Shown: positions 36,809-57,898 of the stretch, in pieces
Layout of the letters: every line of letters begins with the position of its first letter
Numbering within the stretch: the first letter of the stretch is position 1
Assembly (NCBI RefSeq): GCF_042242105.1
Contig: NC_092032.1
Span: forward strand, 13,503,915-13,567,914
Direction: 5' to 3'
From: Pempheris klunzingeri
Taxonomy: Eukaryota > Chordata > Actinopteri > Acropomatiformes > Pempheridae
Length of the DNA stretch: 64,000 nt
The notes under the pieces: generated by a model
Told to the model about the DNA's origin: nothing
What the model saw: the letters and a program-made list of their open reading frames with translations, nothing else
The model's database searches: none
Position numbers and translations under genes: made by a program

Positions 36809-39800
36809 GAAAATTCAATCTCTCTAACTTTGCCTGCCAGTGATGCAAGCATTATAAGTCGTGGCTGCATCTGCTTCCACTGTGGTTTATTTGCAGAATA
36901 TTCTCAGTAACACAAGAGTCTCCCAGTGAATGGCTGCCGGCCTTAGACGCAATGCAGAGCATGTAAAATAGCAAGATAGTGTGACAAGTGAACATCTGGT
37001 TTTAAAGTTAGAGATAGTAAAGAGTCCACGAAGGAAGGAACGAAGAAAACGCAAGGTGACTGTCTAAATATTATTTTTGCCGGAGAGGGAGAAGTCAGGA
37101 ATGATAAGCCAACCAGAGAGCGTTGTCACGGTATGACATCATGGCAGGGAGGCGCCAAAATAACCTGGACTGACTGAGGGAAAAAACAACAGCGTGTGTG
37201 GGAATGTGAGTTTGAGTATGAAAATGAGCTGTGATTGCGGGTGAGGACACATGCCCACACAGTATATGAACTTGTGTTATGTAGATTTGACACAAGAGAA
37301 ATGAGAGGCAAAGATTTAGCATGTGTTATACTGGAGCTTATGCTGCTGTTGGCTGCATCTTTCACAGGACAGATAGTCCGCAGTGCTGCATGTCCTATTC
37401 ACTACTTGCATAGAATAATGCATTAACAACTGCATGTCAAATTGTGAAGATCCACCTTTTAGTTTGACACTTTTGTCATTGATTTTTTTTGTTTTTTTGC
37501 AGTGTAAAGCTGACGAAGGAGTTAATGCTCACTTAAGCAGCACACTCAGTTAGTTCATTTCTTGCCCAGATCTGCTATCAGACACAGATTCCAGATTCCC
37601 CTGGTGTGTAAAGTGAAAGATAAACCCCACATGTTAGCAACAGAATCCAATAGAACAAAAGCCAGTGAGTCTCATAGCTACAACAACAAATACAGATGTT
37701 AGAAGCCTTCCAGGCGTTTTTACTGGATAAACGTTGCTACCTACGTATGGGCCTGGTGGTGACTGGCTGTGTGGTAGTGGTGGGTGGTATGGTGGTGGTG
37801 GGGAATTTCTTTGGTCTGAACTTGTAGTGTCCAATGAAACCATCTGCGGTGAGACTGAGATCTGACAGGAACTGGATCAGTAGCTGGTTCCCATCTGAGA
37901 ACACTGGCCTGCAAAGAAACGCAAACGAGAGTGTAAACTGAGAGGAATGCATAGGGGGTGGGTGTTTTAGTGAGAATATAATCTTCACCTACGCTGGGGG
38001 GCTGTCTCCACAGTATTTGCCGATCCTCTTGGCATCGTTGATTTCTGCCCCGTTGAAAATGGATACATGGTCGTAACGGCAGTAGTTGTCTCTTTCCACA
38101 TCAAACTTCTCAAACTTGAGTTCAATAATCTGCAGCAGGAGACAAATCACAAGGAAAAGCTTCTCTCATGGAGCAAAAGCTTGTAATAGGGCTATCAGGG
38201 CCGTTTGATTAAAGGGTATCCCATCATTTGTGGGATGATGTAGTCTTGCTCCACACCCATTACACACTGAGCCGTCTTAAAAGAGACTAAAAAGGATTTT
38301 TTTGGATTTTCAAACTTGTAGCCCAAAGACCCAACTGACAATGCCTCAAGTGACATAACCTGAGGTAATTCATCGACTTTGTGTGGCCACAAAAGGCTTT
38401 ATAGACGTGGATAAGTTTGGTATCCATGTTTTAATGTTTTAATGTATTAAGAGTCAAATTAAAGGAAAACCATGCAACAGGGCTCACTGGATGGTTAGGC
38501 AACGCTCTAACCATTTCCACAAGACCAAATGATTTAATATAAACGTGCATCTTCATTCATTCGTCTATGTCTGTGATCGTTTCTGATGCTATGTGTCCTT
38601 TTGTTATGTCAGGCTGTGTTTGTTTTTCTTTCTATCTGCTCCACCCTGGTCTGTCTTGCACATTTGCCTGATTAAATAAAGGTTGCATATATAAATGCAG
38701 GAATATCTTGTCGAGTAAATGTGTTTATCCCTCCAAAAGAGTTCCAGACTTGCCAAGCTGTTCTGGAGGCTTGTGGTGGCCTGACACCACTCTAAAACAC
38801 TTCCTGTTGGTTTTTCCTTTAATTTATCACCCATCTGAGGTTAGCTGTTAAATATGCCACTTCCCCTACATCTGTATTCATTTAAGATGCATTTCCTATT
38901 AGAACCCTACATTAATGCCTCCTTATATAAAGTAAAATTAAGATTTGTCCATTTTGAACATTCTGACCTGGTTCTTTGGTGCCACTATGTGCCAGGAGCA
39001 GGTGACACCAGCAGGGTAGTCCTTCTCTGGCCAGTTGGGCGTTTTGAAAGTCCCTGAGGGCTTATCCAATCTGCCTCCACAATACTGGTCCCCTGTGGAG
39101 TAATTGGTTTATTTTGGAAAGTCATCAGGAGTCTTTGAAGGAAGTGATCCAGAACTTTTTCATTATTCTTTGAAAGGCAGGAACAGGCATGATAATAATT
39201 AACTGTTGGACTGTTAACTGACAACAAGAAAGAAAACATTTATGCTGCTTATAGAGTGCTTATACAAATGCAGTTTACAGTGGGAATACATTAATGAGTT
39301 AAATGTAAATAGTAAGTAAATATCAAATGGTACCCAGAACACAGTAACTCAAACGAGTGGACGCTGAGGGAGGCCCTCACTGTTTCAAGCCTTGTTGGAC
39401 CACGGCCCTCTGCTTCTCCCTGGGCTCCCCTGATTCCTCGCCTTTTGGCGCACAATCAGAGAGGGTTAAGCAGTTACTCTGGTGGCCTCCAAGGGCACGA
39501 GCGCATCATGGTTTCCTACAATGATACAGCTGTTGTCAGGGTAACCATTCGCGACTCATGTGGCGCCGAGACGCTCTCTCCCAGCTGGATGACTCGGCCC
39601 TGCACTTTCCAATGATAGGCCAGAGTTTGTGGGTTTGTCCCCTGAGCGTTTGGAAAGGTCGGGTTTGCATCTTGAAGTAATATTGAGACCATATGCAAGG
39701 AAACTGGTTTGACGGCAAAGTCATTGTATCAAAAAATCTATTACAACTGTATCAAAACTCATTTGGACCTGAGTGTTTCTGCACAGTAAACACTCTGAAA

Positions 39801-42761
39801 GTTAAGCCCCTGATTTTATGTTTAGGCTAAAGGCTTCTCTAACTCTGACACTTACAGATCATTTGATTACTAATTATCAAATTGCTGTAACATATTTGTA
39901 ATTAAATGTTCCGCCAGACAGCATGGTAATAAGGTTGTGCTGGAGCAGAACTTTGAAGAAAGCACTGCATTTTATTCTGGTATAAGTTTGAGTTGAATTT
40001 AACAAAAACCATAGTATGTAGGGTTTTTAGTAAAACATGAACTACGCTTTATAACTTCTGGATGAGGAGAAACTAGGTAGATAATCGCAGTGGAAAACAC
40101 GACTACCAAACACAAAGCTCGAGAAAAACTGAGATGAATCCGTCAGTGGGTTAGTTTACTGACTGTCCTGTACTTGCACAGTGAACCATGCCTACGTTGA
40201 TTAAATCACGGCTTGCAGCACACTGCTGAATGATGCGCATGAGACGGCATTTAGGAGTGGGTTTAGACAATGCCGACTGAAAGACAATACACCATATAAC
40301 CTGCACTACACCACTGCTCGTGTGTTAACTAACATTGTACTTTTGCTGCGTTATGTTGTTCGTATACTTTGGACAAGCACTCTATAAGCAACATTAATGC
40401 TATTTTAATTGTTGAACTAAGAGTATTAATTGGTCACATTGTTAATAATTAACATCCCAAGCAGGAACAGCCCGTACATTATATCATCCTGCAATTAACC
40501 AGTTGACTACTGTAATAGGTGCTCTCATCGCCTTCTTTGTCATTATGTGCACCCTAAGATAGAAGTCACTCATTAGTCCTGGGCAGTGGACAGTTAAAAA
40601 AAACACAACAGTCAAGCATCTGAAAGACATCAGTTCAATAACCACACAAGCTGTTGAGAATGTCAAAGAAAGGAATCACTTAAAGACATGTTTTCTTTGT
40701 ACCATACACTTAGATTGATGTTTGCTTTCCAATGCGTCTAAAAGAAGTACAATTTAGTACAGGGACAAAGATAGACACTTAACAAATGTGACACGTGCTC
40801 TACTGGTTTGACAACACTCAGAGACAATCTATCTGTGTCTATCCATTGTGTAAAAGCAAGACAACCTGGTTAATGGACATTGTCCTTTCCAGCTGTTGGC
40901 TCCTTTTGTACAGAGAACCAGCCATTAAAATTCCACAAAAACAGTACAGGAGACTTTGCAACCCTGAATAGAGGAAAACGCTCATTCAACTCCAAGTGAT
41001 ACTTGTGACCTGTGCCTCCAACTGCAGTGCTCCAAAAACTGTCTGTGAGAAATTCCACATCATACTGCGACAAGTGTTAAGATCTTCCTCCCTTTTTTGT
41101 CCACTTGTCTTAACATTAAACCTGCAGCCTTGTTTCGGACAAATGAAACCCCCAAAGGTCACTGATTTTTACTGAGCAGAAAAAAACAGCCATACTTCCT
41201 TTTGTTTTTGTCATGACAGTAATTTCCTGTATTATCCCAAAACTGATCTCTGCTGAAGGAGGTGAAATGTTTGTCTCGCTTTCTGGGCATTTTGGTAGCG
41301 TGTGATGACTTCACCGAAGCAACTCGTGTTAAACAGCTTTGTTAATTTGCTTTTTAAAAGACTGACTCTTTTTACAAACAGACACACTGCCTGGACAGTA
41401 TCGGGTTCCTTTATGGGGTGAAGTCATGGCTGAGACACAGTCCCACGTGGCTCTGCACTGCACGCCTGAGTAGCAGCAGGATATTCTCTACTACCATCGC
41501 AACCTTGGCACCTATGTGTCGGATAGAAACATTAAAAGCAAGCATGCCAAAGGTATTCTTCTTCCCATGTTTGCCTACCTCTCTCGTGTGGGTGTGCGGC
41601 AGAGAAAACAGCCAGGAAGCCACTCCCAGCGGTGTTGGCATCAGATACCATCTGTATGAGCATCTTGTTGCCCGTGGAAACCAGGGCTCCTGGCTTGAAC
41701 GTCCCACAGAAGCGACCAAGTCTCTGCCCGCTGACATGGCCACTGTAAACATCCACATAGTCATAGCGGCACAGGTTGTCGCTCTCCAAGTCAATAAAGC
41801 GGAATGACAGGACCACCACCTTTCCCTCAGGGACCTGGGTGGGGATTCACAGGATGCATTATGGGTCATTTTCAGAGTTTTCATGCTTGTCATTATTGAG
41901 AGCAATAAAATGTCACAATAGGGTTTACGTGTGTGAATACTGGCTTATTACTTCATCCAATAAAACAATGTTTTCTATATGTTAAGAATAACTTATTCTA
42001 TCAGTAAGAACAGGATAAATGCAACTTGGTCAGCTTGACTGTTTAAATGTACAGTAATGTAATGGAGCTAGTCAGCACAAACTGCCTTGAGCTGGTTGTG
42101 GTTGAGTATGTTTAGGTAGGAAATTAGAGGTCAGTGGGAGAGAGTCATACTATCATATTTTACAGCTGTTTGGTGTGTTTTAAATGAACAATCTAGCCAT
42201 CAATCTCATCACCACCATTCCTCTGGGCTACAAAGCAAAACACGTGAATATGAAATGGGACTCACTGTGATTCTCCACACACATTTGGTATTTGGAGGGT
42301 AAACTCCTGGGTACCCCTGGCTCCCGATTACTCCAGATTCCCCTGTAATGTTTCCGCCGCATGTGAAGATTGGTCTGGGGAGAGAGGTGGGGTGGAAGGG
42401 GGGGAGAAGACTGTTTTCTATTTTCCAAATATCAAATGATCATGATGTGTTAAAACAATAAATATGTATAAACATCAACAACATCCTGCGATTGATTCAA
42501 CACAGATTCACTTCAATGCGCCACATGTCCTGAGTGGAAGCAGCCCAGACTGCAGAATGCGCCTCTAAATAAACTCCAGTCCACTGACGCTGCTTCTCCA
42601 CAGGCTGCGTGAGGTCCTTGCGCACTCATAAAGCTTTCAAATTAATTATCATAATACAAAATGGAAAATAAAAAAAAGGTGTACCTCCGCTGAGACTGCG
42701 CACAGACCTCTGTCAAGAACAGTAGACTCCATGCACAGAAAATACTGCATGTTCTCCACAT
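34023..42761 (-). CDS. pcolce2: Procollagen C-endopeptidase enhancer 2 (PCPE-2)
   Basis: This is a secreted glycoprotein that binds procollagen C-propeptides and stimulates their removal by BMP-1/tolloid proteinases. Coding exons on the minus strand are: 42761-42685, 42374-42266, 41834-41579, 39092-38968, 38129-37993, 37908-37745, 36766-36683, 34700-34533 and 34153-34023. They total 1,251 nt (416 aa; human is about 415) with consistent phases. Layout: signal peptide, residues 1-23 ([19 protein letters not shown]); CUB1, about 32-145 ([30 protein letters not shown]); CUB2, about 151-268 ([38 protein letters not shown]); a Thr/Pro linker, about 272-293; and an NTR/netrin-like domain, about 298-416 ([36 protein letters not shown]). 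The protein ends LKNKRC. PCOLCE2 is preferred over PCOLCE1 because of the netrin-domain wording and the location next to trpc1. It diverges from u2surp across a 1.05-kb gap. Confidence 0.96.
34701..36682 (-). other. pcolce2 intron 7
   Basis: About 2.0 kb of AT-rich intron separates the NTR-domain exons. A 136-codon plus-strand open frame near 34792-35202 has no recognisable domain and no splice or homology support, so nothing further is annotated. Confidence 0.55.
36775..36804. repeat. (CA/TG)15 microsatellite abutting a pcolce2 3' splice site
   Basis: On the pcolce2 sense strand this is (TG)15, ending only 8 bases before exon 7 (exon starts 36766, AG at 36767-36768). It occupies the position of the polypyrimidine tract. 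Confidence 0.95.
39093..41578 (-). other. pcolce2 intron 3
   Basis: This 2.5-kb intron separates the CUB1 and CUB2 exons. A moderately G+C-rich patch (39360-39700) shows no splice-bounded coding sequence in either strand. The remainder is AT-rich. Confidence 0.55.
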
Positions 42762-43814
42762 TGTTGGGTTACGGGAGCCGGCGCTTCGCCTGTTTTCGCC
42801 CCGTGGCATGAATGGCATTGTGTTCAGCAGCTGAAACGGTGGGGAAAAGTACCCAGGAGTTCCTGCGGGGAGTTTCAGCAACTGCAAGCTGGAGCAGATG
42901 AATATAGCGTTTGTTCTGCGTGGTAGGAGGGACGGAGCACAGGCTGCTGCTTTCCCCTAAAAAAAAAAAAAAAAAAAAAAAAAAACGATTAAAGAAGCGC
43001 TGGGAGGGTGTGAGGTGGTCTCGCATTAGTTTCAAATGGCACCTGGCCTGAAAAATCTGGAGGGAGGTGGCATGAACAAACTTGACCCAGGAAGTCACAC
43101 ATGAATAATCTGCCATTCCAATCAGTGTGGACCATAAAGACATGACACACAGATGTGATTTAACCAAGATATACATGCAGGAGGCTTCATGTTCAGTGGA
43201 CTGCCCAGATGTGGAGTGACAGAGGACAGCTGTGGCCTGATCTCTTACACATGCATGGACATTTTACAGATGAAATGTCTTTAAAATAGGTGTTTGGAAT
43301 CGCCGTGGATTGCTGGATGTTAAATAATAAGCAGGTAGCAGGGAGTGAGTACTGCTGATGGAGACTGGGAGCGAGGGCACCACCTGCTGGGCAAAATGGT
43401 ACAAGCAATTATCTTGTTATAGCTCAAATATATCGTATCTTTCACTTGGCTAAATCAATGAAACCACTGGATACAGATTCAAACTTTGCATCAGGCTATA
43501 TGTGCAGCTATCAGTTCAAAGCTAAGCTTCAAATATTTAGACTGTTACATAATAATAAAAACATGAAATAGGTGTTTTAATTGACCGTGATAAACGAGTT
43601 CTTGCTTTGTTTCTCGAAACTTTGCAATTTCCATGCACAGCTTTACAGTTACACAGCTGCTCGGCTTTATTTGCATGGAAACTTGACCACCAAAGAGCAG
43701 CAGAGAAAACAGGTTCAGTCATCGTTAATTCGGCGATTGATTGTGTCACCTGGAGCTTCACGTTTGCCGCTATCTTTTTTATCGGTGATCGATTTTACTT
43801 TAGTTCCACAAAAG
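42762..43814. promoter_or_regulatory. pcolce2-u2surp divergent promoter interval
   Basis: The 1,053 bp between the two start codons must hold both 5' UTRs and promoters. It includes a 27-base A run at 42959-42985 (poly-T on the pcolce2 sense strand). The 43680-43815 part next to u2surp is CpG-containing and TATA-less. No gene lies between; in human PAQR9 occupies this position. Confidence 0.6.
42959..42985. repeat. Homopolymer A run
   Basis: About 27 consecutive A residues lie about 200 bp upstream of the pcolce2 start codon. Confidence 0.9.
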
Positions 43815-52402
<8,588 letters not shown>

Positions 52403-53016
52403 CACGTCTTTTCCCTTAACTTCTGAACCAGCCTATTCTCCTCCCTCCCCATTCCTCCCTTTTCTGCGCCGTGTTGTATAGAAGTGACTGACGCGGCAGC
52501 TGAAGATCTCTGCCCAGTCGTTCATGTATAGACAATGGAGAGTGGAGGGTGTTGCATGGGTTGCCATCTGGTGTATCAAATGGATGGGGCCATTGCTGTT
52601 TTATATTGTACAAAAATAATAATGTGCTTGTGTGTCCTGATTCCCCCCATCACCCCCCAATGGGATTCATCCATGTGGTAGACCACACCCGTACAGAGTG
52701 TGACAATAGTCATATTCATGCTGTCATTTTCTGTTTTTGTAGTTCACATTAAAAAGAATTCCTAATAAACAAGTGTCATTTTTAATCAAATGTGTGAAAC
52801 TTAATAGAATGATTTAAGTAAAGCAAGTTACAGATAAATATATACAACTAATTGTAAGTCATTAATTTACATTGAGTGCATGTTGGTAGCAAAATTGCTT
52901 TTGATATCACAAAATGCTGATTAAAATCTGCATTCTGCTCAGCATTTAGTTCATGGGAACCAAAAGCAGCGTATTAAGGCAGGTAATGCAGTTGTGGCTG
53001 TGTGACATCCGTTGCG
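52403..53016. other. u2surp / acad11 tail-to-tail 3' region
   Basis: It holds the u2surp 3' UTR, with AATAAA at 52764-52769. The acad11 3' UTR runs in from the other side; the only minus-strand candidate signal nearby is ATTAAA (plus-strand TTTAAT at 52781-52786). The two transcripts may therefore abut or overlap. Confidence 0.6.
52764..52769 (+). other. u2surp poly(A) signal AATAAA
   Basis: AATAAA lies 362 bp after the stop, followed by 'acaagtgtcatttttaatc', a TG/T-rich downstream context. Confidence 0.65.
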
Positions 53017-55621
53017 TTACAGCTTGGCCTGTGCCTTCTTTAGTTGATCCCTCAGTTCTAGATGAGCAATGGAGGAGAGGTGCACTTCATCTGGACCATC
53101 AGCGATGCGTAGAGTCCGCACATAAGAGTACCTGAAGAAAGTGTGGTAATGCTGGCGTCAGGAAGGAGACGGAGTCAATGCTTGTCTTAATTGTGTGGAG
53201 GGGGAAAAAAACCAAACTTACATCTGTGCCAGTGGGATGTCTCCAGACACACCCGCGCCTCCATATACCTGTATGGCACAGTCAACCACCTTACAGGCCA
53301 TTCTGGCTGCTGCCACCTTGATCATAGCAATCTAGGAGACAGACCAGAAACAGCAACTTATTAAAAGACTGGCTGAGTCCCAAATCCGTTCTACATAGTA
53401 ATTCTAAGCAGATTAGTTAGTATGGTGTGTACATTAAGTATGCTCAACACTCACAATGCAACTATAAAAACCCTTGATTTTAGTGTACTGTTAATGTACA
53501 CTATTTTCCCAAGATGCAATGCTCACAGCCACGAAAATGAAGACATTCTTGTATACTAGCATATTACTACAGACAGTTTTACCTGTTTGCGAGCAGCCCG
53601 GCTGCCCAGTGTATCCAGGGCGTGAGCAGCATGAAGAGTCAGCAGACGCGTCTGTTCTATCATGAGGCGGCACTCTGCTATCCAGTGAGCAACAACTTCC
53701 TACACAGGAAAGAGGAGAGTGGATTTACTCGAGCTGTATCTAGAAATCTGTCCACTAGGTGTCAACATCAGTAAAGCTCTCACATGCCTCAGTACCAAAA
53801 GCCCTGAGATTTAAGTTGAAGCAACCTCTGAGGTCAGTGTTCACCTACATGTTGGTATAATTTCTTTCCAAATGTGCTCCTGGAGGCAGCCCGCTGGCAG
53901 AGCAGCTCCAGTGCCAACTCTGCCAGACCAACAGCTCTCATGCAGTGGTGCAGCCTGCCCGGCCCCAGGCGACCCTGGGCAATCTCAAATCCCCGGCCTT
54001 CTCCTGGAAAGGCATACAGCGTGGGACAGAAACACGAGACACAGCAGAGAGGGATATCATTTCCCTTCTGTGAAAGGGGAAATTATCTCCCTGGTTTACT
54101 GACCTCATACACACCATTGTCACTTTATTGTCTAAACACAATAAAGGAAAGATAAGGAGTAATATATTTCTATGGCTTTATTTTAAGTTGGATATTCAAC
54201 CGACACTCCCTGTGGACTCAGCCGTGTTTTCTTAATCAGTTTCACACAGTGTTGGCGGCAGGAGGACGGTCAGCTCATCTCCCACAACCTCAAGCAACTG
54301 CTACATGCCGACTTTAGGACCATCAATAAATTACTGTTGATCTGACACATTATCAATGTAATTTCAATACATGTTGACTTGTAAATATTAGTGACAATTA
54401 AGATTAAAAAAACAATTTCATGTAGCACAGTTACTTTGATTGCTAATCTGTAATTCATTTATTTAATGAAAAATGAATGGCATTTTATCAATAACTAACA
54501 TGTAATGTGACACAGTGACTCCTAATCATTGTAGAAGTGATTCCTGCACTGGATGAATAAGACATCACCTCTTTACTTTAGATTTTAATGCTTCTTTTAT
54601 CCTTTCATAAACATTTTTGTGGAAAGTTCATGATATTTTTCAATAGCTTCAATGCAATATGAAGCAGTGATTCTGATCAAATATCAAAATGCATAAATGA
54701 ACAAAAAGGACGGACCTCTTTATATTGGATTTTAGTGTTGCTTCCATCTTTATTTCTATCTTTATTCCTTACTTTATATGGTATCTATTAGAAAAAAATC
54801 CTGCATCTTCTATAAAAATAATATAAAATAAAATATAAGAAGCACTAATGTCCAACATGAAGAGTTGTGTCCCATGTGGCCAATACAATATTCTGGTCTT
54901 ACATTACACGGAAACTATTTAAAAAGAAAAAAGACAAGGAACAGGAAGTTTCCATAAAATACTTATGTAAAATAAACAAATGAAATGATGGTAATCATAA
55001 GAGGTGTGCTACGTGAGGTCACTTTTGTTTTTTCAACCATAACTTTCACTTATATTGTTATGACAGCATGAAGGTATGCCAACAATGTTTTTGTGTCAGT
55101 TAAATAGTAACCTGTTGATGGTCCCTAAGTCAGCCTCCAGTGATTCTGTGTGGTGAGCTGACCTTCCTCCTGCTGCTAACGCTGCTGGGTCCAGAGTGAA
55201 TGTCTGTCAAACACCCAGCTTCAAACTAACTTCACTGTGGTGCCTTTATGTGAGTAAATAAGTAGACACAGACATCCAGTCCCTTACCCAGGATAATGTT
55301 GGAGGCAGGGACACGCACGCTTTCAAAGTGCACTTCAAAGTGGCCACCATGGATGGCATCTGAGCACAAAAACAACAGAAAAAAATGCTTAATTTGGTCA
55401 GGAAATCTCATTTGTGATACCTGCATGCAAAGAGGAAATACATTTTGAAAGGAAAATATCAGCAGCACGTAAGGACGTAAAGACAGACACAAACTTACCA
55501 TCTTGTCCAAACACGGTGAGCGGTCTGACCAGCTTTACGCCTGGTGTGTCCATAGGGACCAGGATCATACTGTGTCCATCATGCCTAAGAAAAGAATGAC
55601 ACATTTTACTACGACCACAAA

Positions 55622-55653
<32 letters not shown>

Positions 55654-56331
55654 TTCAAATCTATCCCATAAAACCACTTGGATTGGGTTTTTCATGCTGC
55701 TCTAAACTATTTATTTTACTCTTTGCAAACAAGGGTGTGTGCTTTGAGAAAGCGGATTACACATCTTCGGGTGCGGTTGTTAGGATCTGAAATGCTTGTA
55801 AATGACGAACGTCAAGCCAGATGATTAGTGCCGTTAACACGTGAGCCAGATTTCACTGACAACAACACTGAACTGACACATTTCTCTGCCGCGTGATCCA
55901 AACCAAAAAAAAACAGGCATGCTGAGATGTACACCCTGCCCACAAACCAAAATCCATTTCTATCATAACAGTGACACAGAGAAAGGTTTATGTGAAACAT
56001 AGCATCTAAAATAAAGTGGTACACTGGCAAGCACAGTACCATTTAAAAATAAAACAATTAAAATAAAACCTGAGGAGTTACTTAATTGGTAGAATTGGAA
56101 AATTGCTCACAAAATCTGGAATAATAAAAACATAATAGAAATCATGGTGGTTAAATCGTGACATCAGAAGCCTCGAGTCTTGCGTAAATACAGAAAAAGT
56201 ATTTTCCCTCAGCAGAAGAGGAAACAAATACAGCAATACACAATGAGACTGTTCTACTGACCTGCCGCTGACACCCGGAGAGCTGCTCCTGCACATCACA
56301 ATGGCCACTTTGCACTGGGGGTTGCCAGCAC
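53017..56331 (-). CDS. acad11: Acyl-CoA dehydrogenase family member 11, C-terminal seven exons
   Basis: ACAD11 is a FAD-dependent acyl-CoA dehydrogenase (an N-terminal kinase-like domain plus an ACAD domain in the whole protein) linked to long-chain and 4-hydroxy fatty-acid catabolism. Exons on the minus strand are: 56331-56262, 55584-55499, 55359-55288, 54003-53849, 53699-53583, 53331-53222 and 53131-53017. They total 725 nt (about 241 codons), encode only the C-terminal ACAD part and join in phase. Matching blocks are [75 protein letters not shown] (split across exons), [32 protein letters not shown] and [15 protein letters not shown]. The protein ends QAKL, so the last three residues are AKL, a PTS1-type peroxisomal signal. 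The upstream exons (kinase-like domain and WWxSG) are not found before the window ends, so the gene continues past 64000. ackr4 lies in that intron. Confidence 0.94.
55633..55653. repeat. 21-base G homopolymer preceded by T run
   Basis: T10 (55623-55632) followed by G21 lies in an acad11 intron, 39-69 bp upstream of the acceptor of the exon at 55584-55499. On the acad11 sense strand it reads C21 then A10. It may vary in length and is prone to sequencing error. Confidence 0.9.
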
Positions 56332-56980
56332 CTGCAGGGGGGGGGTCACAAACACTGCGGCTCACTGGTATTCATGCTTTGGTGGTATAACAAACAAATG
56401 GACAAGCAACTTCTCACAGCCTGACTGTGTCCTTAACCTGGGGAAGGACGCACAGGGATGGAGCTAGTGACAGACTGATGTGACAGCCACGGGCTGATTT
56501 ACCTTTCCTGAGTTGCATTCTTTCACAACGAGAAACATTAGCTTGTCATTAAGCACGTCTCATTTGTTGGGAAGAAAATGAAACTGGAAAAAAATAATGT
56601 TTTAAATAAATGTATAAATAATAAATAAATGTTTTAAAAAAAAAAATACGACAAAATGTAGAGTCTTTGGAATTTCCCTGGTTGGGAATCTCTTTCGCTT
56701 GGATCTTGGACTTGGATCCCTAAGGCGCAGACAGGGTGACCAATGGTCTGGCTTCCTGTTTATATTTCTGTCCGACTGGCAAAACTATCCCCCAAGGACA
56801 GGACATATGGACACCAGACGGCAACAGTCGAGACATCAATCGTCTTTGAACGTTCGCTGTATGAGAATCGCAGCATGGGTGCATGTGAACTAAAACACAG
56901 TCTGACAGATGTTTGGTGTTTAAACTCCTTCTTTTTACTCCTTCTCTGATTGCAGAAATTGAAACAAACATTAAATGATT

Positions 56981-57163
56981 TCATCGTGAAAACGCACCAA
57001 AAAAAAAGCCCAAACTGGCACCGACTCCACCCAAAAACAGCATCAAGGAAAGCCTGTGTGGCTTGAGGGCAGGTTTGGTTTTCCTGTGAACCCTTACATA
57101 AGGCTTGTGGTTCACAATATGGGTGAGCCCTGCAGACAGTGGCCCGTCGTCAGCCATGTCCAT
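56981..57163 (-). CDS. Unidentified 60-codon small ORF with a predicted membrane helix
   Basis: ATG at 57163 (a second ATG two codons on, at 57157) runs to TGA at 56981. The 60-residue peptide has an acidic start (MDMADDGP), a basic middle (VRVHRKTKPALKPHR) and one hydrophobic stretch (SLMLFLGGVGASLGFFFGAF, about residues 39-58) with glycine-spaced residues, like a C-terminal tail anchor. It is in an acad11 intron and on the acad11 sense strand. I do not recognise it. Part of the helix is encoded by a T run, which favours chance hydrophobicity. It could be a small membrane-protein gene, an exon, or spurious. Confidence 0.22.
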   Translation of the reverse strand: MDMADDGPLSAGLTHIVNHKPYVRVHRKTKPALKPHRLSLMLFLGGVGASLGFFFGAFSR

Positions 57164-57847
57164 ACATGTCTCATCACGGTTGGAATGAAAATAAAGCTTC
57201 CCAGCCAAGTAATGAGTCTTCCTGAGAATGTGATATTCAAATATTGCACGTTGTTGTGGTTGCTGAGGAACTTAAATCACAGTACTACAAAGATGAATAC
57301 CTTTTTTATTCGCATCTTTGCCAAAAAAAAGAATTTTATAGAAGCCTGCTTTTATTTGTTAATTTTTTGTTTTGCTTTATAATTCCTGTTGCTTTGTTGA
57401 TTCTGAATGTGCAACAAATTAACTGTTTCTTAAGAAGCCGAAATAAGGAAACGCTATTTCTAAGGAGAAAACCAGGAGACCAAAATACTGAAGTGTCATT
57501 CATAAATTACTGGAATGACTCAGTCCACTGAATGTTTGCTAATGTGAGGTTTGTTAAACAATCCACTTTAACAAACCAATTATGCTGCATTCCAGCAATC
57601 CAAGCTACACAATACGCCTTGTAAATGAGAGAGAGTTGATCTTTATGGTATGTTATTTTTTTTATCCTTTAATCTTGTCTTCTCTTGCATAGAAAACAAA
57701 GGGCAGCCACCACAGCACTCCCTTTGTGACACCAGGAGTGAGAGATTAAAATCTCAACTTGTCCGAGTTTGAAAAACAGCCTATGGTGCTTTGGACGGCC
57801 TTAAGGATTTTTTATTTATCTGGTTATCGTCCAACTGTTAAAGACAC

Positions 57848-57898
57848 ACGCGCACACACACACACACAAACACACGCACACACACACACACACACACA
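57848..57898. repeat. (CA)n microsatellite near the ackr4 5' exon
   Basis: Interrupted CA/CG-CA repeats end at 'cacacagagagc', just upstream of a putative non-coding ackr4 exon. Confidence 0.9.

Noticed and set aside
41411..41905. Long open frames on both strands over a pcolce2 exon
   Set aside because: They are alternative-frame shadows of the CUB1 exon (41834-41579).
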